From: Oscheius tipulae
Lineage: Eukaryota; Nematoda; Chromadorea; Rhabditida; Rhabditidae
Direction of reading: 5' to 3'
Assembly (NCBI GenBank): GCA_037178975.1
Contig: JASJZH010000002.1
Span: forward strand, 1-64,000
Length of the DNA: 64,000 nucleotides
In this document: positions 34,088 through 43,800 of the stretch, one piece after another
Position numbering within the stretch: position 1 is the first letter of the stretch
Layout: every line of letters starts with the position of its first letter
Translations under genes and position numbers: made by a program
Notes under the pieces: model-generated
Databases searched by the model: none
What the model was told of the DNA's origin: nothing
The model's input: the letters and a program-made list of their open reading frames with translations, nothing else

Positions 34088-35281
34088 TTATGGATGGTTG
34101 GGAAGACCGGGCGGCGGGGCAATGTTCTCCTGATTTTCCAGGGCCGCGTCTTCGGCTTCCCGAGCAAGACGTTGCTGGGTGTCGTCGCGGGCAGGCAGGA
34201 ACTGAGGCGGCAGCTTCGGGCGCTCCTCCAGCTCCGTGTACTCGACTTTCATGTCGCGAGGAATCTGAAAAGGACAGGGTTAGACAAGAAAATAGCCAAT
34301 TCTATACCTTTCTCCACTGGGCCGGCTCGAAGACGTAGTACATGCCTTTCTCGTAGGTGGTCGTCTGCTCTCTTACTGCACTGTTGGCCTGTGCTCGCGT
34401 CAGCCACCGCTGCTCCGTCTTGTGGAATCGCCATTCGCGACAGTAGAGCTCCGCAGCGGCGGCCAGCTGATAGACCTCGGCCGTCAGATTGTAGAATGTG
34501 TAGAAAAGAACGTCCTCGGCGAAAAGGGCCATCTTGACCTGGGGAAGCTTACTGGCAATGTGCGAATTTGTCCTGTACTCTTCAGGCACCTGGAAAAAAA
34601 ACCCATCGTCGTTAGAAAACCAATTCAGTTCGAAAAAGAATAAAGTGGAAACCTACATCTGCGTCCTTCTCACGTGCTCGAAGCGACTGGTCCGAGAAGG
34701 GACCGCCGAATCCCCTGAAGAGAATTCGTTCCTGCAGCGACAAGTCCATGCCAAGCTTCGTGAGGTCCTGTCCGATGGCCAAACCGGCAATTTCGGGATC
34801 GTCCATCTTGCGAATGCATGTGAGGAGGCCAGAAATGCCGAATGGGTCGGCTATCATGCTCGCTGGAATGTTGGAAACTATGCTATCGTTCTCGGTCTTG
34901 ATTCCTTTTGGCGTCTGGCCGCGTCGGCGTTGATGATCGCCAGCTCTTTGCATCTGAAAGATTACATGTTTATAATATGAAGAAAGTTGCTTTTTTCTCG
35001 TAGAAAACGCTCTAGAAAAGCGCACAACTGTGGAGAAACCTTAAAACTGGTGGTTATGCATCCTGAGAACAGTAAGATTGCCTTTTCCAGCCAATTTTCA
35101 GATGAATCACAGCTGTTTACAGCCTCTACACACAAAACTACATTCGTCAGAGCCCGAGAATCATGACAGATCGCTTACAAGCATCGAAAAAGAGGCCCCT
35201 TACCTGACTGATGGCTCCTGTCAGAGCAGGAAAGTCCTCCTTCTGGAACATCGGAGGGCGCTTGTCTGAAACGGACAACAT
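34088..35281 (-). CDS. CCR4-NOT subunit CNOT2 (NOT2/NOT3/NOT5 domain)
   Basis: The first exon (35281 leftward) reads MLSVSDKRPPMFQKEDFPAL. The next has DPFGISGLLTCIRKMDDPEI and LTKLGMDLSLQERILFRGFG, matching the LLGLLTFLR...LGSDLTTLGLNL region of CNOT2. The NOT box follows with VPEEYRTNSHIASKLPQVKM, LAAAAELYCREWRFHKTEQR, WLTRA and TTYEKGMYYVFEPAQWRKV, ending EYTELEERPKLPPQF and a stop at 34088. The NOT module sets up the cytoplasmic deadenylase complex that shortens poly(A) tails. The protein is short because the N-terminus is reduced compared with the human one; upstream exons may be missed. Orthologue of C. elegans ntl-2. Confidence 0.92.
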
Positions 35282-35575
35282 TGTACACTGAAAGGAGGAT
35301 GGGCGGAGACAATAAGAGAATAATCTCGTGACAGCGTTCTTTTCCCAGTAATGCGGCTAATCTTTATCCGTACGACAAAAATACCGTTTCCGCTAACGAT
35401 TGCCATATTTTTTATCATTTTGAGAGGAAAAAATTATAAGCAAACGCAGGGAGGGGAGAAAAAGAGAGTCATGAAAGGATGAACTTGGGGGATAGAATTT
35501 TAAGCGTTCCCGGTATGCAACAATATTTCTGTAGGTTTCGTGGTGGGAGCCTCAGGCTCTCGTCACAAAAAACCT

Positions 35576-35992
35576 TTAAAATACTCTTTCGCTTCGGTCC
35601 ATTCCCTGAAAGAAATTCCAGTTCTCACAAATTGCTTGTCTTTTTCCTGTGTTCGACACCTTGTTTTGGTCAAAAAATTGCTGGGAAAGGGTAAAATCAT
35701 GTCTAGGCAGACGGAAAACACGTCTCAAGTCTTTCAAAATGATGTTGTTTGCTTTTTTTCGTTGTCTCTTCGCAGACCTAGTCTGCCAAAAGCCGTTATA
35801 GAGACATTTGTTGTCCAACGTCATCTCCATTAGCCGCTCACGCTCCCCCTCATCGGCCAGCGAGTGGCTTCTTGCCCAGAAACACGCTTCGGCGATAATT
35901 CTTCGAGTGGTTTCTCTAAACTTCAGCATTTTCTGCTCAAAAAGCTTTGTTTCTAGCACGTCACCTAGGCGAAAAATCCGCAAAACAAACAA
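35576..35992 (-). CDS. Hypothetical ORF upstream of CNOT2
   Basis: The - strand frame has LFEQKMLKFRETTRRIIAEA, CFWARSHSLADEGERERLME and LDNKCLYNGFWQTR: a helical, charged pattern that looks coding up to about 35770. The remainder of the frame is less convincing and may be read-through past a splice donor. It could be a small separate gene, the first member of a CNOT2 operon (about 295 bp gap), or an upstream exon. No family recognised. Confidence 0.35.
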   Translation of the reverse strand: MFVLRIFRLGDVLETKLFEQKMLKFRETTRRIIAEACFWARSHSLADEGERERLMEMTLDNKCLYNGFWQTRSAKRQRKKANNIILKDLRRVFRLPRHDFTLSQQFFDQNKVSNTGKRQAICENWNFFQGMDRSERVF

Positions 35993-36418
35993 TGGAGCTT
36001 GCTTATACTTTCTCTACTGCAATCTTTTGACAATTTTTGCTGTATTCCGTCAATTTCCAGTCTTCTTTTCCTATTTCTGAACCTAATTTCATGAAACTAA
36101 CCGTGTGTATTGTTGAATTCTGTCCAGCTCCGTGCTCAGCTGCTGTGTATAGGAAATCAGAAATCTCGCTCCACTGCCCATCCTATGCTAGACTTAGGGG
36201 CCGGTACGCAGCCAATTTCGAACTGAATATTCGGTTCCTCGGCATTGCTGAAATGTTGGGGGTTTCTGTTTTTACAACGAATCGCCTAAAAATTGTTTTG
36301 GCAGCATGCAATTTCCCAAGAACGTGTCCATTTTCCGTCCAATTGTATTCTTGCTTCTTGCTGACTCATCTTTCTTTCTCTCTTATCGTCTCAAATTTCC
36401 AGTAATCCAACGAAGAAG

Positions 36419-38047
36419 ATGGTCACGGCAACGGACGTCTTCCTCTTCTACCCGAATCTCATCGGCTACGCACGAATAATCCTGGCACTCTTCTCCTTCC
36501 ACTACATGATTGATTCGCCATGGACGGCTGTCTTTTGGTTGGTTTTCTACCATTCTTTCGCCTTGAAAATCTATCAAAGTCATGAATTTTATATAAAACC
36601 TTTTTCAGTTACGCCCTGAGTGCCGGTTTGGATGCCTTTGACGGCTGGGCAGCCCGCACGTTCAACCAGAGCAGCCGATTCGGAGCCATGCTGGACCAGC
36701 TGACGGATCGTTGTGCCCTGATGGCCATCTGCATGGCTCTCTGCCACTTCTACCCCGACCACATGTTCTTCTTTCAGGTCAGAACGCTCTTCTATCGTTC
36801 AGAAGAGGAAAGTTTTCAGCTTTCAGCCGTCATCGACATTGCCAGTCACTGGCTTCATCTCCACGCCACGGATCTGACTGGCGCCTCCTCACATAAACAG
36901 GTGCGTTCTTTGTCACCTCTGTCCCGGAGTGCAATCAAGAAACAGTTGTTTCGCTGCTATCGCATCCGATCTGGTAGGGGCAAAGCAACGATGTGGACCG
37001 TTAGTATTTGGTTCAATGGTCATCGGTGCTAGTTAGTCGTTTCTTTTTCGAGAAGCCTTGTTGTACATGTCCTAGCATCGAAGAACTATTTTGGACGTTT
37101 TCGCAATGAACTCCAGTCGAGTTGGGTCTGCGTTTCGTGGTCCAAACGTGGTATTTCGAAGAAAACGCAGTGCTGGGACAAAACCAAGTACTAACCAGTA
37201 CCAACGTATGCTCTATAGTCTATTTCCAACAAAGAGCGGTACTTTAAAGAACTAAAGTACATAGGCTCCCATCACGAATTTTCAGCAGTCAAAAGTGTTT
37301 CTCGAGTTTTTCGCTATTTTAGACCCCTTGCTGAATCTTTTTCGTTGTGTTGGTCGTGTAATCAAATGCAGTGACGAAGAAAACCTACTTGTTGACAAAA
37401 TTGTGGAAAAATGGAGAAAAGCTTCGGAATTGGTTATTCGAGCCCAGTTTTTCACGTTTTAAACTTTTACGATAAGTTTTTCATTCAATTTTGTTGCCAA
37501 GTAGATTTTCTCGATCACAGAATTCGCTTTCGAAGTCATAGCAACGAGAAAATGTCTGTAAGCAGGCTAAAATAGCAAAAGACTGCCAGGCTGAGCCCGC
37601 CTTCTGTAATTTCTTCTCGAGACCTTTGGCGTTGCATCACTAAACAATTAGATCTCTGCTGCTCTTCGTTGAAAACAGACTATACTTGCCAGATCGGACT
37701 CTGGCACGCGCTGTACTGATCGTACCCGAACGGGTGGGTGGCTGGTGCCCTTTCTAATCCATTTCCAGAGTTCAAACCCGATCCTGCATCTCTACTACAC
37801 GAATCGCATGTTCCTTGGCGCAATGTGCGGCGGCAACGAGGCCTTCTACATTCTGATGTATCTGCGTGCCTTCCATCCCGGGCCCGTAATTCTAGGAGCT
37901 CATCTGATGACAATTTTGGCCGCACTCGTCTTCCCTGTAGCCTTTGTCAAGTCGGCCATCAGTCTCGTGCATCTGGCCACGGCCAGTCAGTCCGTCGTCG
38001 ACCACGACGTCAAAGTTCGAGGGGGAGAAGCAACCAAGGCACAATAG
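36419..38047 (+). CDS. pisy-1: CDP-diacylglycerol-inositol 3-phosphatidyltransferase (PI synthase)
   Basis: Four exons (36419-36537, 36609-36777, 36820-36900, 37769-38047) give 215 residues, matching the family (human 213). The CDP-alcohol phosphotransferase signature DG-x2-AR-x8-G-x3-D-x3-D is complete: DGWAARTFNQSSRFGAMLDQ followed by LTD. N-terminal FYPNLIGYARIILAL and C-terminal NPILHLYYTNRMFLG are typical. It is an integral ER enzyme that makes phosphatidylinositol from CDP-DAG and inositol; PI in turn feeds the GPI pathway in which PIGG, at the right edge, acts. The 868-nt third intron carries diverged inverted copies of a dispersed repeat (about 37370-37400 and 37480-37515). The symbol follows C. 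elegans. Confidence 0.95.
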
Positions 38048-39024
38048 CAGAACTTCTCTTCAAAAATTTGCATATTTTTTCTCTTAATACTCATTATATG
38101 AGCTTTATCCCCCTGAGTTGTACCTATATATCCGCCTACACATTCCCTGTTCTAGATACATTCTGTTAGAGCGTATTATACTTAATATATAAAGTTTTTC
38201 CCAGTTGTTTCAAGGCGAAATCCTCCACTCGAGTCTAGTCTAGAAAAAAAAACCATTTCAGACGTCCGTCAGAGCCATAAGAGGCGCGAGGACTAGAGAC
38301 TCCTTTTCGCTTCCTTACCATTCTGTCAAGTTACCCCTCGTCAAATTGGTCACATTTTCGGTGTCGTCTCCCTCTATCAACATACAAAAGCTGTTTTCTC
38401 GTCATAAATTGCGAACAGACTACGCTTGCTTTTTCACGCTCGAATGGGCTTTAAAGTTGTGTAGTAGGGGCTCTAAATTTACACACAAGAGAGGCTCCAT
38501 TTCCTGTTTTTCCTGCCTTCCAAATACGCTCTCCTGGGTTCAAAAAGGTCTCTGTGAGTCACCTTTCCTCGCCTCTGCGTCGGCCCGGCGGTCGCGGCTG
38601 TTTTGAAATTCAGTCTTTTTCGCAACAAACGAAGACCCCCCGAGAGCTTCACTGTTTTCTAGCCAAAGTTCAGGAAAACAGCCCAACATTCTCTATTTTA
38701 GCTCCCAGTCTCGTCGAAATCAAAGGAAATGAGACCCTTCTCTCTATTTTTATCCCACACTTCTCAAATGTGAGTGCGGAAATTAAAGAAAGGACTGACA
38801 CTCTCCTGGGGGCGCGCGCGAAAAGTGTTGAGAGAGTCGCAGCAGTAAATGCGTGAGAGGGTAAACAGACGGGAATTAGTTACAATGCTCCCAGATTTCT
38901 ATTCTCCCAATTCCTTTTTGCACTTGAAAATGGTAAGCGACAGTATACCGCCTGATCTCCTGTTTATAGATCGCGGGGAAAATGGGCGCTACCGATGCCT
39001 GCTATCAGCCGTCTACGACGACCT

Positions 39025-39085
39025 TCCAGATTGCCGCGAATCATAGCCCAGCACTCTAACCGCAGAGCTATGGCGGACGACTGCG
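39025..39085 (-). repeat. tRNA-like repeat (A-box half)
   Basis: On the - strand GTCCGCCATAGCTCTGCGGT followed by TAGAGTGCTGGGCT resembles the D and anticodon arms of a tRNA. No clear T arm follows. Confidence 0.5.
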
Positions 39086-39118
39086 TTTCTGCGACTCGGC
39101 CATGCACAGACAAACACT

Positions 39119-39658
39119 CTGACAGACATCGTTGCGCTGTAATACTCCCACTTGTGCTCCTTGATGAAGTCGCCATACTTTGCCTTGTCCTTGCCTGCTC
39201 GCTGATGAACACTTCCAGGAACTGTGGCGAAGCCACCGAGCTTGATGTCGTTGGCGGTTTCCCTGTCTTCACTCTTGAGATCTCTGATAATTTGCTCCTG
39301 GCCTCCCTGCAGCACACTTCCAGTGATATTGGCGTGGTCGCCGATTCGAATGTCGTTGCTGGAAACGGTTCGATTCCGTGTCTCAGGCTTCGTGTGGCGG
39401 CTCATATTGACGATCTTCTGGTCCTGGTTTCCATCTTCTTTGTTCTCTTCGTCACCTTCTTGATGATTTGCTTCGCGTCCTTGCGCACGGTGGACCTTTC
39501 TGCCTGCTCATAGCGACGAACTCGTTCCATGAGCATGCCATTCTGCTCGAGAGAAGCTGTACCACGACGTCCTTCTTCGGGTCCTGCTGGTCAGTAGCCT
39601 CAAGAGCTGGCAGGATGAGACGCTCCAGAGATCCGAGCTTCCAAACTGACTGGAACAA
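39119..39658 (-). pseudogene. Decayed ORF of unknown family
   Basis: Successive - strand frames read well in pieces: SLERLILPALEATDQQDPKK, a helical part with LLEQNGMLMERVRRYEQAER, then SRHTKPETRNRTVSSNDIRI and GGFATVPGSVHQRAGKDKAK. The frame changes between the pieces near 39560 and 39410 with no plausible introns, suggesting a decayed gene or retrocopy. I do not recognise the family. Confidence 0.35.
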
Positions 39659-40702
39659 GTTAGGAAGTTACAGTACAAAAGACCTAATTACTTCAAGTTA
39701 TTCCAATTAGTGAACTTCCAAAGGTTTCTGTTCCTGTTCAGGTAGAATTGCTCCCATAATGAACTGGGATTCCAGCAGAGGACTGCTAAACTAGAAATCT
39801 TGGACCGTATAGTCATCTCATTTTCTCTTCCAGTCAAAACCAACTAATTGACTGAAAGCAAAGGTGTGATGAATGATGTATCCAGCTGGGTGTTGAAAGG
39901 ACATGTGTCCTGAGGAAAACCAGCTGTCATCGTAAAAATATTTTGTTTGGGGATTCGAGATCAGATCTTTTTGGAACGGTTAGAAAACCCCATCTCTGAT
40001 AAAATCTCAAGGTTTCTCTCTTTCTCTCTCTAGAAATGAGTCAACCAGTGTTTTCTTTAATCTTGACCCAATGAGTCAGCCGGGCTTTCCCCTCAATTTG
40101 TCGCGCGGTCTATTGGCCTCCGCCGTTCCTGCCAGCCATTCCCCTCTGATCCAATCTCCCCCCTGCGCTGCTGAAGAAGAGGTCGTGGTTCTGGGGGCCC
40201 CCAAACTGACCGGATAAGCCGCGCGAATATTGATTGAAGGGGGTCGTTTTCTGTCTCTGTCTCGCGCTCTCTCGCCCCCACACCCGCGACACCGCCACGG
40301 GTGTCGCCGTTTCTCTCTGGCTCTCTCTCCCTAATGAAAGGACCCTTTGTGACTCATACTGACCAGCGTCTTTTTGCCTTCTTGACTCTCCTACTTTTGG
40401 CTGTTTCGACCCCTTAAAAATACCGCAGAACTGTATTTTTTACAGCCCCTTTACGGACGAAAGTGGGTCAGAATTTGTGTCTATCTAAACCGTATTTATT
40501 GGCCAAAACGTTAACTGCAAAAAAAATTAAGAGAATTGACCATAGGTGTCTATCATTCACACGTTTTTACCTGCCTTTGCCCTTTCGTGCCAATTTATCG
40601 ATTTTGGGGACTGTTGAATCGAGAGACCATTGGAATTTTTTTCTTTTCGTTTTACCTTATGATAGGTTAACTTATAATAATGAATCAGGTTTATTTGGCT
40701 CT

Positions 40703-40706
<4 letters not shown>

Positions 40707-40742
<36 letters not shown>
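40707..40742. repeat. (CT)n microsatellite
   Basis: About 18 uninterrupted CT units, upstream of PAK. Confidence 0.95.
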
Positions 40743-40744
<2 letters not shown>

Positions 40745-40888
40745 TTCTGAATCACAATCGCAATTGATTTATCCGAGATTCTCAACGTTTTTCTCCCTTT
40801 GGTTTCCACTTGATCTCAAATAGTACATTTCCATTTTTAGCACTAAACGATATTGGAAAAGAGACGGTAAGAAGAGCCAACAGCCAAG

Positions 40889-43800
40889 ATGTCTACCACG
40901 CCCAAGGAGAAGGGAAAAGTTAGTTATTGAATAGATCAAACTGGCAAAAAAAAAATCTACTGACTCAACAGTTGGACAGCGCTGTTGTTTTTCATAAGTT
41001 TGAACTAAAAACATACACAACAGTTAGACAGCACCCTCAGACGGGAAAAGATCTAGATGCTTCTAAATCCAGACCATAACCGTGTTTTGCACCCGCCCCT
41101 AATCTCAAATTCAATCTTTTTCTCTGCAGGTGCGGGTTCGAGGCCTATTTGGCCGAATATTCTCGCCGAGCTCCGACAAATCTGACAGTGGGGAGAAGGA
41201 GAAAGAGAAGGAAACGAAGGCCACGAGTCTGGATATCAGTCAGCCTTACAATACAGTCCATCGAGTACATGTCGGCTACGATGGACAGAAGTTCAGTGGG
41301 CTGCCGCAGCCGTGGATGGATATTTTGCTCAGGGAGATCAGGTAAAGTTCTTTTCTTACGTTTTCCTCTTTTTCATTTTGTCAAATGTGGTTAAATTTTT
41401 AAATCGAGCGTATACCGACTGAAAGACGCGCGCGAGAAGAAAATTGTTAATAATGGCGGTTTTTCAAATTTTCCTTGAGATATTGGAACTAAATCAGCTC
41501 CATAACAGGGATAGTCAGCCTGTATATGCTCGCTTTAACAATTTCTTGCCTTTCAGTGTGGCGGATCAGAAGAAGAATCCGAACGCCGTGGTCACGGCCC
41601 TCAAATACTATGCTGCCTCGCTGAAGGAGCAAGAAAATGCCAAATTCATGACCCCGAACAGCATTTACAACCAGAGTGATGAGGACGACATCGACATCAC
41701 GTTGGAAGGGCAGATTCAGGAGCACCTGAGGAGTAGTATAGCCGCAAACGGTAGGGGGTTCATTTTATTTACTGGAACATGGATGAGCTCAGGCCTTACC
41801 CCGTCAACTTCGCTCCAAGTTGACTCGAATTTGACTTCTCCAAATTCGGCTCCGAACAATCTGAAGAAGATTCCCTCTCCGCCACCCACAATGGCTGAGA
41901 ATAAGTCAGCTCCTGTATTGACAGGTATGTCTCTGTCTCTGTCACTCTTATTGCCATGTTTCTTCCAGAAGCACCTGCTCCACCCGTCTACCCTCGTACC
42001 TGCAAAATGCCCCCTCCTCCACCCCCTCCTCAGCGAGCCAAGATGGTCACAGCTAACGGAACCCTTCTAAAGACTGGAGCTCCGGTACCTGGACAACACA
42101 AAATCGCTCCGAAAGTACCTCCCAAGCCGGCGGTGAGTTCATCTACTGTGATGGGGGAACAGAAGAGACCGTAAATCCTACTGCTTTTTAAACACCGGGT
42201 CATCAGGTTTACGCCGTTCGGACGGCGGGGCTAATGAGCCGAAGAAAAAGCCCTTCAATGGCTGGGACACAGGCATTCACACAGAAAGTCTGCTGGTCTA
42301 GGTGGTCTCCTTGTTCTGGATCTATAGTCTTCTGTCTATTGGAGCGCCTTTTACTATAAGCTCTACTTCTTGTATTTTCTTGTGCTGCGGACAGTCTTAT
42401 TGTCGCTGCCTCTCTGTCTCCCCATCTTCCCGTCTCCCTCTGTCTGCCATTCTTCCAGTCGGTGTCTCATTTACAAATCGGCCGATTAGTTGTTGAAAAA
42501 AAATGTCTCTCGTTTCCATAGCTAGTCCCGCTGTTCGTCGTTTCGACGTCACTGGAGGTGCAGCAACCTGCTGGATTATCATTGCTCTCCTGGTCTTTCT
42601 ACGCCCTTCCGACCCAAAATTTAGCGTTCGTTTTAGTGCTCTTTCTCTGTTTACCTGCGGTTCACACGGTTTTTGTCGTCGTGAGAGAGTAATCCGTGCC
42701 CATTGAACACCGGCCAAAGCGCATTTGTGACCCTGTGCGCCTCTCCCGAAAGAAGAAACGCACTCTTTTCGGCTTGTGACCTTTTCTCTTCTCTCAATTG
42801 TCCACTATCATTCTCTCATCGCCGTCCGGAGTGATTCATTCGGAAACTTTGTTTCAGAGGGGTGCCTAAAATCATGTAAGCTACCACGAATCAGGATCAA
42901 TGCTTTCTAAAGATCCACCTATATCGTTTGAATACCAAAGTAGACTCGATGTATGGTAATCGGCTGGTTTTGATAACATCACTGCCTTGAAATGAAGGAT
43001 ACTCAGACAGAGAGACAGAGAGACTGGAACTGACAAAAACTTCTTTTCTTCTCCGTTCCTTTCATGCCACCGCAGCTACTCTTCCCCATCTTTTTGCATC
43101 CACCTGTCTTGGAGACGGCGCTTTCTAAGCTCTTCCTAGTGAACTGGATCGCTTACGTGATGGAGAAAAAGCGTCCTCTCCTGCCATTCGAACCTCCGAG
43201 AGACGATCCCCCGCTCATTCCGCCACTTTTATGTCCATGACCTTTGCCAGTTTTGATTAGCTGATTATGCCTTCGTGTTTTAAAGCGGCTGTGCGTAAAT
43301 TAGGGAATTTATCGTTGTCGGAGGGGCTGTGGCTGCCATCGACACCAGGCATTCGCTTTCTTTTTCGTGGTAGGGGAAAGACGACCTGTCGTGTCTCTCT
43401 GTCCCCGCCCAGCTCTTTTCCTTAGGCAGCTTGGCGGCTGCCGACGGCAATCCGGTTGCCCCCTTGTTTTGAGACATATTTGCAGAAGACCAGCTGTTAT
43501 CTCTGTCTCCATCTCTCTCACTGATTATTTCTATCACTCTCTCGCTCCCCCCGATTGACCTCGAGCTTTTACAGATTTGACGACAGGCGCCGGGTAGTTT
43601 AATTGAGGGCGACACCTTTTTTGACACCTGCCTACCTGGGAGAGAGAGACTGATTTTGAATTTTGCTACCTCCTTGGAGGATGTACGATTGGTCGCTGAC
43701 ACCCAAGCGGATCAGCTTCTTCTCACCGTGGAGTGCCTATATTAGTCATATTGGGCACGAGCTACTGGTAAGCTTTGGACTCTTCACCAAACATTGCACT

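Larger units (their letters stand above)
38048..40888. other. 2.8-kb intergenic region with a decayed ORF and CT tracts
   Basis: Holds a probable pseudogene at about 39100-39660 (- strand), a tRNA-like fragment at 39025-39085, CT-rich stretches near 40015-40032 and 40255-40335, and a (CT)n array at 40707-40742. The PAK promoter should be in the last few hundred bases. Confidence 0.55.
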
